From Methanobacteriota archaeon (GTDB lineage Archaea; Hydrothermarchaeota; Hydrothermarchaeia; Hydrothermarchaeales; JACQPM01): a stretch of 21,718 nucleotides of DNA. This document shows, piece after piece, positions 7,739-14,072 of the stretch. The stretch covers positions 1-21,718 of the forward strand of contig JACQPM010000077.1 of NCBI GenBank assembly GCA_016207475.1. Reading direction: 5' to 3'. Within the stretch, counting starts at the first letter, position 1. Every line of letters starts with the position of its first letter. The position numbers and the translations under genes are program-made. Under the pieces are notes generated by a model that was not told the origin of the DNA, made no database searches, and saw only the letters and a program-made list of their open reading frames with translations.

Positions 7739-8245
7739 TTATAGGACCTCCTCCATATGCCTCAGGAGGGCTATGAAGACCTCAGCGGCACTATCGAGGT
7801 CCAAGTTCGTGCATCCCAGGACGAACGTGTACCTCCCCAGGTGGGCAGCTAGGAGGACGGCCTCCTTCAGTTCCGCGGCAAAGATGGAGGGATGGGTCTT
7901 TATCTGGACCAATCCTTCCTGCACCACAACGGTCAGTTTCTCGGCGTAAGGGTCCCTCATGACAGTCCACTTGAGGGCTGCGTCGGGCGTAGCTTGGATG
8001 GCCAGGAGCTGCTCAAGCCTCTCGATACCCTCCTCGTCATAGAAAGCGGACACGCTCGTGAGCCTCTGGAAGGTGGCCGGCACTTCGAAGTCCCTTATAG
8101 GCTTCTCCTTCGCTGGCTTGTACTCAAGGCCGACCTCTTCCACCGCCTCCGCTGGGGGTCTCTTGGCCTTCAAGGCCAGCTCTTCCTCTCCCTCCCCCTC
8201 CGTGAGCTTCTTCAGCTTCTCCCGCAGGTCCAGCCTCTTCCTCAC
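7739..8245 (-). CDS. Unknown small protein, last gene of AAA+ operon
   Basis: 168 aa, no recognised family. The first 60 or so residues are highly charged and probably disordered or helical (K/E/P-rich). The rest is a compact alpha/beta domain with a hydrophobic strand (K-L-T-V-V-V-Q-E-G-L-V-Q-I), a helix (E-L-K-E-A-V-L-L-A-A-H-L-G) and the segment Y-T-F-V-L-G-C-T-N-L-D-L-D-S. No signal peptide or membrane segment. The start is GTG, with GAGGTG overlapping the stop of the AAA+ gene, so translation is coupled. Its stop codon directly abuts the stop of protein B with no spacer. It might be an adaptor for the ATPase or for the filaments, judged only by gene order. Confidence 0.8.
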   Translation of the reverse strand: MRKRLDLREKLKKLTEGEGEEELALKAKRPPAEAVEEVGLEYKPAKEKPIRDFEVPATFQRLTSVSAFYDEEGIERLEQLLAIQATPDAALKWTVMRDPYAEKLTVVVQEGLVQIKTHPSIFAAELKEAVLLAAHLGRYTFVLGCTNLDLDSAAEVFIALLRHMEEVL

Positions 8246-8254
8246 TTCCCCACC

Positions 8255-9181
8255 TCAATCCCCTTCGTTGAGGCAGCCCTTGAGGGCCAGGAGGACGTTC
8301 CCCGAGGAGATCTCCAGAGACCCCCTGCTCATGTGGTAGTCCATGGCCTTCAGGTTAAGGACGAGCTTCGTGACTTGAGCGATGGTCCTGGGCTTCCCTT
8401 CGCTTATCTTGTAGACCGTCTCCGCCGCATCGGGGGTGAAGGGATTTCTCCGGCCGCAGAAGGACGAGAGGAGGCGCCAGTAGTTCATTATATCCTTGGC
8501 GGTCCACTTGCTCAGGCGAAACGTGTTCAAGCTCGCCCTGTCATCGAAGGCCGCCACGTTCTCCGGGTCCTTGGTTATGTACTCCTCTATCTTCTCCACG
8601 AGGCGGGGCGTGCCCGAGAGGATCAGCTTGCAGGCCTTCGTACCACCTTCCGTCTTCAGATCCGAGAGGGCCCTCAGCTCTCCCATCACCTCCTTGGTGA
8701 TCTTCTCGGCCTCGTCCACCCATATGACTATGTGCATCCCCTGCTCAGAGAGCTCCAAGAGCTTCTCTTCCAGAGCGTCCCTTATCTGCCTCCGCTCCAC
8801 CCCAGGGACCTCCAGACCCAATTGGGATGCGATGACCCTGAGGAACTGGAGTGGCGTCAGCCTGGGGTCTGTGATCAGGAGGGCGTGGTAGGCCTCTACC
8901 TCCTCCAAAGACTTCACCACGAAGTCTCTTATGGAGCTCTTCCCCATCCCCACCTCGTCCCATATTATGAAGATGGAGGACTGGTTGGTGGGCTCGAGGA
9001 ACTGGCTCAGCTTGTCTATTATACCTGCGTTGGGGTCCTCCAGATAGAGGTCCGGGTGGGAGATCCCCTCATCGCTGATGCAGACCCTGAACTTCTCGTG
9101 GTCCCACTCCAGGGCCTCGCAGTACTCCTTTATGGCCTGGGAATAGAGGCCTACGAGGCGGGGGAACCTCCGCTCTGGCAT
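8255..9181 (-). CDS. AAA+ ATPase, ExeA/ORC-like, with altered Walker A
   Basis: 308 aa. The P-loop is I-I-W-D-E-V-G-M-G-K-S-S (about 72-83), with K81 kept but the first glycine of G-x-x-x-x-G-K-S replaced by Asp (D75). Walker B is I-V-I-W-V-D-E-A-E-K (151-160), with D156 and E157. A sensor-1-like strand is L-I-L-S-G-T-P-R-L (186-194), and a sensor-2-like G-K-P-R-T sits near 262-266, followed by a helical C-terminal domain. This layout is the AAA_22/ExeA/Cdc6-ORC-like group, whose members couple ATP hydrolysis to assembly of membrane or DNA complexes. No membrane helix is seen, so it is cytosolic. Its position between a polytopic membrane protein and the tubulin operon suggests an assembly role, but a DNA-linked role cannot be excluded. 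Confidence 0.85.
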   Translation of the reverse strand: MPERRFPRLVGLYSQAIKEYCEALEWDHEKFRVCISDEGISHPDLYLEDPNAGIIDKLSQFLEPTNQSSIFIIWDEVGMGKSSIRDFVVKSLEEVEAYHALLITDPRLTPLQFLRVIASQLGLEVPGVERRQIRDALEEKLLELSEQGMHIVIWVDEAEKITKEVMGELRALSDLKTEGGTKACKLILSGTPRLVEKIEEYITKDPENVAAFDDRASLNTFRLSKWTAKDIMNYWRLLSSFCGRRNPFTPDAAETVYKISEGKPRTIAQVTKLVLNLKAMDYHMSRGSLEISSGNVLLALKGCLNEGD

Positions 9182-9204
9182 ATCCCCATGGTATATTTAA
9201 ACCC

Positions 9205-9215
9205 AAATATAAAAG
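9205..9215 (-). promoter_or_regulatory. TATA-like promoter for the AAA+ gene
   Basis: On the minus strand this reads CTTTTATATTT, in the 39-bp gap before the AAA+ gene. It predicts a start near 9184, only a few bases before ATG 9181. A second AT-rich stretch (TTTAAATATA at 9192-9201) is too close to the start codon to direct a full-length message. Confidence 0.5.
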
Positions 9216-9220
9216 CATCC

Positions 9221-10234
9221 CTAGGATCTCTTCCTGGCGACCAGGAAGCGCTGGACCCTCTTCAGGAACGGAGCCTTCTCGACCTTCGGCTCTTCGGCCT
9301 CCACGGGCCTGGGCTTTGTGGGCGGGAGGTACTCTTGGAGCTTGGGGGAGATGGCCATCTCCCTCTTGGCAGCCATGAAGTCCAGGAGCATCCCCGGCCC
9401 CCTGACGAGGAACTGGGGGACCTCCCCCGTCACTATATACTTGTAGTAGAAGTACATCGCCACTATGTAGAGGAAGAGGAGTACATAGACCAGGTAGAGG
9501 GCCTCGTGGGGCTCCATTACCCCGCGGAGGAGGACCGATAGGGTGGGGGTGAGGAGGATGAAGATCGCCGGGATGTAGTAGGACTTCACGTCCAGGAGGA
9601 GGCCGAAGTACCTGGCCATTGTAACCCACCAGGCCAGGGCAAGGACGAGGATGCTGTAGGGGACCAGTTGCCATGGGTGCTGGTCGAGGTAGATGAAGAG
9701 GCCTATGCTGATGTTCGCCAGGAGGGCCACGAAGAGGAGGAACTCCCCCCACCTGGACAACCGCCCCTCGCTCCCACCCACTCCGCTTATCGGAACCATA
9801 ACCCGCTGGCGCCCGGACCTTTCCTCCTGGAGAGCCCCGGACCCTTCCATCCTCTCCAGCTTCTCCAAGAGCCTCTCCCCCACGAGCCTCTGCCTTATCA
9901 CCTCCTCAACCAGGGGGCGGGCGTACATGACGAAGTCCTCGAACTCGCCCCCGACCTTCCGGAGCTGCATCTTCTGGAGCTTCGCCAGCCAGAAGAGGCC
10001 GAAGAAGCAGGCTGCCGAAGAGAAGATAGAGAGGATGAAGAGGAGGGTTCTGAAGACGAAGCTGGAGGTGAGGCTGAGGCCCTCCCTGGTCAGGGTCATC
10101 AGGAGTTCGCGGAGGAGGACCAAGGCCCCTATGCCCAGGATGAGGCCGCTGAGGATGAGCCCCAGGTAGATGGCCAGGGGGTATCCCTCTTCGGGTACCT
10201 CCTCTTCCATCCCCAACGCCCTTTCCGCTCTCAT
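9221..10234 (-). CDS. Six-helix membrane protein with cytoplasmic helical loop
   Basis: 337 aa. Hydrophobic helices lie at about 18-45, 60-86, 166-184, 192-214, 219-238 and 246-268. Between helices 2 and 3 is an 80-residue charged, coiled-coil-like loop, and the last 65 or so residues are soluble, with a P-P-T-K-P-R-P linker and a basic end (K-R-V-Q-R-F-L-V-A-R-K-R-S). The positive-inside rule would put the loop and C-terminus in the cytoplasm. I recognise no transporter or enzyme motif. ATG 10234 sits about 28 bp from a TATA element, consistent with a near-leaderless message; M9 (10210) is an alternative. Its cytoplasmic parts could contact the adjacent AAA+ ATPase or the filaments, which is inference. 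Confidence 0.82.
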   Translation of the reverse strand: MRAERALGMEEEVPEEGYPLAIYLGLILSGLILGIGALVLLRELLMTLTREGLSLTSSFVFRTLLFILSIFSSAACFFGLFWLAKLQKMQLRKVGGEFEDFVMYARPLVEEVIRQRLVGERLLEKLERMEGSGALQEERSGRQRVMVPISGVGGSEGRLSRWGEFLLFVALLANISIGLFIYLDQHPWQLVPYSILVLALAWWVTMARYFGLLLDVKSYYIPAIFILLTPTLSVLLRGVMEPHEALYLVYVLLFLYIVAMYFYYKYIVTGEVPQFLVRGPGMLLDFMAAKREMAISPKLQEYLPPTKPRPVEAEEPKVEKAPFLKRVQRFLVARKRS

Positions 10235-10256
10235 ACTCTCAAATCCACGGTCCCGC

Positions 10257-10268
10257 CATTTAAAGTAT
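10257..10268 (-). promoter_or_regulatory. TATA-like promoter for the six-helix membrane protein gene
   Basis: The minus strand reads ATACTTTAAATG in the 42-bp gap after the tetraheme cytochrome stop. The TTTAAA core is about 25-30 bp from ATG 10234, fitting a leaderless or very short-leader transcript and separating this gene from the upstream cytochrome operon. Confidence 0.5.
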
Positions 10269-10276
10269 TACCCTCG

Positions 10277-10918
10277 CTAGGTGTACCGCTTGGACGCATT
10301 TTCGAAGGCGCTGGCGTTGTTGTGGGCGAAGACCATTTCGCTCAGGTTCAGGGAGACCTCCACGTGGGTGTGGCATCCGACGCAGGTCCAGTAACCCTTG
10401 GTGTAGTTCGACCCGCTCTCGTTCTGGTAGGAGGCGAGCTGCCCCGAGAAGAGGTCGAACCAGGCCTCGTGGGCGTTGGGCGAGCCCAGGTTGGGCCCCA
10501 CCCTGCCGGCATCCCTGTATGCGGTGTTGTTGGTGGTGGCGTTGTTCCCGTGGCAGTTGAGGTCTGTGCAGACCCTCACGACGATCTGAGTGTGAGCAGT
10601 GCTGCTGGGTGTCTTGGCCACGTGGCACATCTGGCAGACGCCGTAATCGGTGGTATTGGTGACGTTGGGATGGAGCCACCCCGAGGCGTAGCTGGCATTC
10701 CCGGCAGCGTTGCGGTGCTTCTGGAGGACCAGACGGGAGGCCTGGGTGGCGTTCAGTTCGTCGTAGATATAGCTGTGGCAGGGCAGGCAGTTGAGGGCCA
10801 TGACCCCCGTATGGTTGAACTCCGCGGTGTGGCTCCCGGCCATCCTGGCCAGGATGTTGGGGAGGGCGAAGATCCCAGCCGTGAGGATTAGGGCCAGGAG
10901 TAGATAGGTCAGGCGCAT
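10277..10918 (-). CDS. Exported tetraheme cytochrome c, sequon-rich (paralog 1)
   Basis: 213 aa with an N-terminal export helix (about 3-22). Four heme c sites are visible: C44-L-P-C-H48, C95-Q-M-C-H99, C117-T-D-L-N-C-H123 (the rare CX4CH form) and C179-V-G-C-H183. Five other histidines (H30, H68, H109, H150, H185) are also found in the paralog at 12636-13385 and could supply the distal ligands of bis-His hemes. About a dozen N-X-S/T sequons point to heavy surface glycosylation. Size, heme number and glycosylation resemble the tetraheme filament cytochromes known from Archaeoglobus veneficus and Pyrobaculum calidifontis; that link is inference. It follows the hexaheme gene by one base, so both are one operon. 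Confidence 0.9.
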   Translation of the reverse strand: MRLTYLLLALILTAGIFALPNILARMAGSHTAEFNHTGVMALNCLPCHSYIYDELNATQASRLVLQKHRNAAGNASYASGWLHPNVTNTTDYGVCQMCHVAKTPSSTAHTQIVVRVCTDLNCHGNNATTNNTAYRDAGRVGPNLGSPNAHEAWFDLFSGQLASYQNESGSNYTKGYWTCVGCHTHVEVSLNLSEMVFAHNNASAFENASKRYT

Positions 10919-10919
10919 A

Positions 10920-11687
10920 TCACGCCCCCCGGGGGTAGAGCCTCTCCAGCCACATGGCTATCTTCCCGAAGAGGTTGGAGAACTCCCTCACTATAAAGAA
11001 CTCTTCCTCGCCCTTCGTCTCCCGTCCATTCTCTAGCTGGGGCGAACGCCCCGTAATTCTCAGAATCAAGTCCTGCCTATTCAATATAGCGGCACTGTGG
11101 CAGACGGGGCAGGCGTTCATCATGACCGGACCGTGGACATCGTGGAGCCTCCTAGCCCCTGCGGCACTTTGGTGGCAGTAGCCGCACTCCCCCCTCCAAG
11201 GGGGGATCATGAACTCCCCAAGGGCGGCCTCCCTACCCCATGCCGGCACATCCACCAGGCTGGTATTGAAACCCTGGGGAGTGGCGTGGCAGGTCTCGCA
11301 CTTCACAGGAGGTCTGGAGAGGTTGAGCTCCTCGAACTTGAGGTGGATCCTGTGGATATTGTACTTCCCGTTGGCCCGAGGATGGCAATTACCACAGATC
11401 CCCAGATGGAGGGTCCACCGGTTTGGGACTATGACGCCCGCCACCTGGGGGTACTTGAGGGGGTTGGTGGGGTGGCAGACGGCCTTGCCGCATGGGAAGA
11501 CGCTCATGACCTTGGGATTCTTCACCGTCACCGAGAGGTTCTGGGCGGAGGGCTCCTGGGCAGAGAACATCCGGTGGCAGGGGGTGCAGTACTCGGCTAT
11601 ATGCCCTTCAGGCTGGGCATAGACGGGGGCGAAGCTCAGGAGGAGAGGGAGGGCCGAGGCGAGGAGGGATAGCCACTTCAGGGACAC
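10920..11687 (-). CDS. Exported hexaheme cytochrome c
   Basis: 255 aa with a signal peptide at about 1-24 (V-Y-A-Q). Six heme sites: C34-T-P-C-H38, C66-G-K-A-V-C-H72 (CX4CH), C98-G-N-C-H102, C130-E-T-C-H134, C168-G-Y-C-H172 and C193-P-V-C-H197. The last 55 residues have no heme and end in an amphipathic helix (F-F-I-V-R-E-F-S-N-L-F-G-K-I-A-M-W-L) that may bind the membrane surface or a partner. The start is GTG with GAGGTG spaced 7 nt. As the first gene of an operon with a tetraheme cytochrome, it is a likely electron donor or base-of-filament component; no catalytic motif for a known reductase was seen. Confidence 0.9.
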   Translation of the reverse strand: MSLKWLSLLASALPLLLSFAPVYAQPEGHIAEYCTPCHRMFSAQEPSAQNLSVTVKNPKVMSVFPCGKAVCHPTNPLKYPQVAGVIVPNRWTLHLGICGNCHPRANGKYNIHRIHLKFEELNLSRPPVKCETCHATPQGFNTSLVDVPAWGREAALGEFMIPPWRGECGYCHQSAAGARRLHDVHGPVMMNACPVCHSAAILNRQDLILRITGRSPQLENGRETKGEEEFFIVREFSNLFGKIAMWLERLYPRGA

Positions 11688-11726
11688 TGACCAGCACCTC
11701 CGCTTCCCACTAACCGGGACATCGCC

Positions 11727-11734
11727 TTAAAATA
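11727..11734 (-). promoter_or_regulatory. TATA-like promoter for the hexaheme/tetraheme operon
   Basis: The minus strand reads CCTATTTTAAGG around this site. It predicts a start near 11705 and a leader of about 18 nt that retains the GAGGTG Shine-Dalgarno sequence before GTG 11687. A second candidate (AGATATATCC, 11746-11755) lies about 20 bp further upstream. Confidence 0.5.
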
Positions 11735-11755
11735 GGTCGCATCTTGGATATATCT

Positions 11756-12550
11756 CTAATGCCTGTACTGGACCCTCTTCTTGCCCTCGAAGGCGCTGAG
11801 GACCAGGAGGAGCAGGATGCCCATGATTATCATGGGGCCGTAGAGCTTCACCGTCTCGACAGTCTCCTTCACCGTCCTGAAGGCCGGGTCCTGGGAGAGG
11901 AAGGGATCCCTGGAGGGCATGAAGTACACCCCAAGCTTCTTGACCACGACGGGGCTGCCGTAGAGGGAGACGGCCTTACCTCTCAGATCATTCTTGGTCA
12001 GGACCCAGTCGTCGGGATAGGGGTTGTTGTCCCCCTTGGTCCTTATATAGCCGTCCGCCACGGAGGCCACCCTGTGGACCACCATGTAGTAGGCCCCCGG
12101 GGGGGTGAAGAGGACTATATCGCCGCTCTTCAGCTGGGAGACGTCCACGGCCTGGAAGAGGACGAGGTCAGAAGTGGACAGGACCGGCACCATGGAGTCC
12201 GAGATGACCACGCCGAAGAAGAGGAGTTTCGTCATGACTGCCAGGGCAAGGATGGTCATCCCTGCGAAACTCAGGTAGGCCGTGAGCTTCCCCTCCTTGC
12301 GGTAGAAGCCTGCAATCTCCCCTTTCATCCTGGCATTGAACTCCCGCAGTTCCAGGAACCTGGCTATGCCGAAGGGGGCCTGGAAGACCGCCTTGAGGCA
12401 TCGATACCTCCTCTCTGCGCAGAAGAGGAAGCAGTAATAGAAGAGGATCGGGAGGACGGCCAGGGCTATGGAGAGATAGACCACCTGGGATGGGATATCC
12501 TTCAGGATCTCCGTGAAGGTCTCATACCCCATCTGGTACTGGAAGCCCAT
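11756..12550 (-). CDS. Signal peptidase I, archaeal Ser/His/Asp type
   Basis: 264 aa. The catalytic serine lies in I-S-D-S-M (S119). His replaces the bacterial lysine in V-V-H-R-V (H159). Acidic residues follow in T-K-G-D-N-N (D174) and P-D-D-W (D180/D181). This is the archaeal/ER Sec11-like arrangement, acting outside the membrane on exported preproteins. It has an extra N-terminal membrane helix (about 22-44), a basic cytoplasmic segment, the usual helix before the active site (about 92-114), and a C-terminal helix (about 237-254), so it is longer than a minimal archaeal enzyme. It lies between two cytochrome genes with its own promoter. It may be a cluster-dedicated peptidase rather than the general one; that is inference. 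Confidence 0.9.
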   Translation of the reverse strand: MGFQYQMGYETFTEILKDIPSQVVYLSIALAVLPILFYYCFLFCAERRYRCLKAVFQAPFGIARFLELREFNARMKGEIAGFYRKEGKLTAYLSFAGMTILALAVMTKLLFFGVVISDSMVPVLSTSDLVLFQAVDVSQLKSGDIVLFTPPGAYYMVVHRVASVADGYIRTKGDNNPYPDDWVLTKNDLRGKAVSLYGSPVVVKKLGVYFMPSRDPFLSQDPAFRTVKETVETVKLYGPMIIMGILLLLVLSAFEGKKRVQYRH

Positions 12551-12586
12551 CTTCCTTTCCTTCTCCTCCTTTTTCCTCCGCGTGAA

Positions 12587-12602
12587 TTAATAATAATAAA
12601 AA
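12587..12602 (-). promoter_or_regulatory. AT-rich promoter element for the signal peptidase gene
   Basis: The minus strand reads TTTTTATTATTATTAA, about 37-52 bp before ATG 12550. It is followed by purine-rich Shine-Dalgarno-like blocks (GGAGG and AAGGAGGAG, 12561-12574). The element overlaps the T-tract of the preceding gene's terminator. Confidence 0.45.
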
Positions 12603-12620
12603 GGGAAGGCCTTTCGGGCC
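12596..12620 (-). terminator. Hairpin plus T-tract terminator after the tetraheme gene
   Basis: On the minus strand a GGCC-CGAAA-GGCC hairpin (12608-12620) is followed by TTCCCTTTTT, 16 bp after the stop of the tetraheme cytochrome at 12636. The T-run is what archaeal polymerase needs; the stem resembles a bacterial intrinsic terminator. Confidence 0.6.
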
Positions 12621-12635
12621 AACCCTCTACGGCAT

Positions 12636-13385
12636 CTACTGCCAGACTGTGCCGGGCGGTCTCGACCTTATGGTGGTGTTCGTAGCGCTCATGTTCAAGG
12701 TCGCGTTCGTCAGGTTCCAGCCGACGTTGGTGTACTCCAAGCCCACATCAATGGAGTTGGGTCTCACGAACCGGAAGTTGATCCCCACGTGGGTGTGGCA
12801 CGCCAGGCAGGCGTAGAAGCCCTTGGTGTAGTTGCCGACGTAGTCCGCGCTGGCTAGGTCGCTGGTCTCGCTCTCCAGGGGCAGGAAGAAGACCCTGTGG
12901 ACATCAGTCGAGTTGGCAAGCTTCTTCCCTATGTTGGCGTCCGGGTAGACCGTCGTCGCCAGGCCGTTGTCGGTGCTGTTCCCGTGGCAGACTGTGCAGG
13001 GCCTTATGGTTATCCTGGTGTGAGAACCAGCAGCGTTGACCGCGTTCTGGCTCATCAAGTGGCACATCTTGCAGGCCCTGGAAGTGTCTGTTGAAGACAG
13101 CGTCTGGCTCAGGTTTATCTGTCCGCTCGGCCCCACGAAGGAGCTGTTCGCGGCCGCGTTCTGGTGCGCCGTTATGACGTTATCGGCTGTGGCCGTCGCA
13201 TTTAATTCATCTGCTATATAGGTGTGGCACTGGGCGCACTTCAGGTTGAAGACACCGGAGCCCGCCACTGCGGTCTTGTTCACTTCCATAGTGTGGGAGC
13301 CGGCGAACCGGGCCGTGACGCTGGGCAGTACGTATACCCCTAGGACCGCTACCATCGTCAAGAGCAATATTGGCATCTTATCCAT
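12636..13385 (-). CDS. Exported tetraheme cytochrome c, sequon-rich (paralog 2)
   Basis: 249 aa with an N-terminal export helix (about 4-22). Heme sites: C50-A-Q-C-H54, C105-K-M-C-H109, C130-T-V-C-H134 and C193-L-A-C-H197. It is clearly paralogous to the protein at 10277-10918: both have A-G-S-H-T after the export helix, Y-I-x-D-E-L-N-A-T after heme 1, and Y-T-K-G before heme 4 with C-H-T-H-V after it. The shared extra histidines are H31, H74, H122, H163 and H199. Heme 3 is CX2CH here but CX4CH in the paralog. About eleven sequons, several in a T/N-rich C-terminal tail. The frame is open to ATG 13409, but AAAGGAGGTGA lies just downstream of that ATG and 7 nt before ATG 13385, so 13385 is chosen. 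It is monocistronic, with its own promoter and terminator. Confidence 0.9.
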   Translation of the reverse strand: MDKMPILLLTMVAVLGVYVLPSVTARFAGSHTMEVNKTAVAGSGVFNLKCAQCHTYIADELNATATADNVITAHQNAAANSSFVGPSGQINLSQTLSSTDTSRACKMCHLMSQNAVNAAGSHTRITIRPCTVCHGNSTDNGLATTVYPDANIGKKLANSTDVHRVFFLPLESETSDLASADYVGNYTKGFYACLACHTHVGINFRFVRPNSIDVGLEYTNVGWNLTNATLNMSATNTTIRSRPPGTVWQ

Positions 13386-13390
13386 TTCTC

Positions 13391-13401
13391 GTTCACCTCC
13401 T
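13391..13401 (-). promoter_or_regulatory. Strong Shine-Dalgarno sequence that decides the tetraheme start
   Basis: The minus strand reads GGAGGTGAAC, a near-perfect anti-16S match spaced about 7 nt from ATG 13385. It lies inside the longer open frame that begins at 13409, which argues against that upstream start. Confidence 0.8.
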
Positions 13402-13445
13402 TTTCGCATTTTTTAACTTTTTCCTGATAATTATTCTATTCTAAA

Positions 13446-13456
13446 GTTTTAAATAC
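13446..13456 (-). promoter_or_regulatory. TATA-like promoter for the monocistronic tetraheme gene
   Basis: The minus strand reads GTATTTAAAAC in a strongly AT-rich stretch (13402-13470). It predicts a start near 13425 and a leader of about 40 nt containing the strong Shine-Dalgarno sequence, suggesting high expression. Confidence 0.55.
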
Positions 13457-13457
13457 T

Positions 13458-13637
13458 TTTTTAAGAAGGATATTTGTCATGCCTTGATAACCCAAATCCC
13501 TCGAAGTTCCTATAGACGAATAAGAAGGTTTGGTTTACGTCATTGTCCATAGAGCCAATCTTCCATAAAGAGGGGCTCCGGGACCAGACCCCCTGAGAAG
13601 GGACCTTCCCAACCCTTGGCAACTCCCATCTAGACCT
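13458..13637. other. Non-coding gap with overlapping inverted repeats
   Basis: About 180 bp between the lipoprotein cytochrome stop and the tetraheme promoter, with no convincing reading frame. Inverted repeats are GAGCC/GGCTC (13552-13556 with 13574-13578), GGGG/CCCC (13572-13575 with 13589-13592) and GAAG/CTTC (13597-13600 with 13605-13608). They lie just past the lipoprotein gene on the minus strand and may be its terminator or message 3' end. A small RNA is possible; I saw no tRNA or clear C/D-box pattern. Confidence 0.35.
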
Positions 13638-14072
13638 TCATTTCGCCTGGAGGGTCCTGATGTAGTTCACCAGGTCCCATCTCCTCTCCTCGCCAAGGAG
13701 GTCCTCCCAAGGGAGCATCTCGGTGCCGTTGACGCCTTTACTTATCAGCCAGAAGAGCTCTCCGTCGGTCCTCCCGGCCACATCGGGCCTGGTGAGGTCC
13801 GCCGGCAGGTACTCGAACCTCTGGGTGACCGTCTCTCCACCCTTGCCGCTCTCCCCATGGCACGTCTTGCAGTAGATGTTGTAGGTCCTCTTCCCTTCGG
13901 CCAGGGAGTCCGCCGTGGCCTGGAAGGGGCTCTGGACGCTGGCATTCTCTCCAGGCACTTTCAGGGTGGCAGCCTTCGACGGCCTCGCTTCCATCGGCTT
14001 CTCTGCCTGGAGACAGCCCGCCGACCCGAGGGCCACGAGGAGCAGGATCACAGCAATAGGCCAGGACTTCAC
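13638..14072 (-). CDS. Monoheme class I-like cytochrome c, probable lipoprotein
   Basis: 144 aa. A short hydrophobic leader ends in G-S-A-G-C20, a lipobox-like site (leucine is not at -3, so lipidation is not certain). A linker of about 40 residues leads to a single cytochrome c domain: heme site C68-K-T-C-H72, the following G-E-S-G-K-G-G, then a likely axial methionine M119 in T-E-M-L-P-W, and a C-terminal helix W-D-L-V-N-Y-I-R-T-L. This is the His/Met single-heme fold of cytochrome c/cbb3-subunit-III type, unlike the bis-His multihemes nearby. The start is GTG 14072, whose GTGA overlaps the stop of the PLD-domain gene, so it is translated second in that operon. It may be of bacterial origin, which is inference. 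Confidence 0.88.
   Translation of the reverse strand: MKSWPIAVILLLVALGSAGCLQAEKPMEARPSKAATLKVPGENASVQSPFQATADSLAEGKRTYNIYCKTCHGESGKGGETVTQRFEYLPADLTRPDVAGRTDGELFWLISKGVNGTEMLPWEDLLGEERRWDLVNYIRTLQAK

Noticed and set aside
7892..9541. A 549-codon open frame on the plus strand opposite the 168-aa, AAA+ and membrane-protein genes
   Set aside because: It crosses three well-supported minus-strand genes, its translation is L/P/R/H-rich with no domain, and such antisense openness is expected from the GC-rich codon bias.
9668..10891. A 407-codon plus-strand open frame opposite the six-helix and tetraheme genes
   Set aside because: The opposite strand has clear heme motifs and membrane helices; this frame is low-complexity and has no start context.
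13386..13409. An eight-residue N-terminal extension of the tetraheme cytochrome from ATG 13409
   Set aside because: The strong Shine-Dalgarno sequence lies downstream of that ATG and fits ATG 13385.
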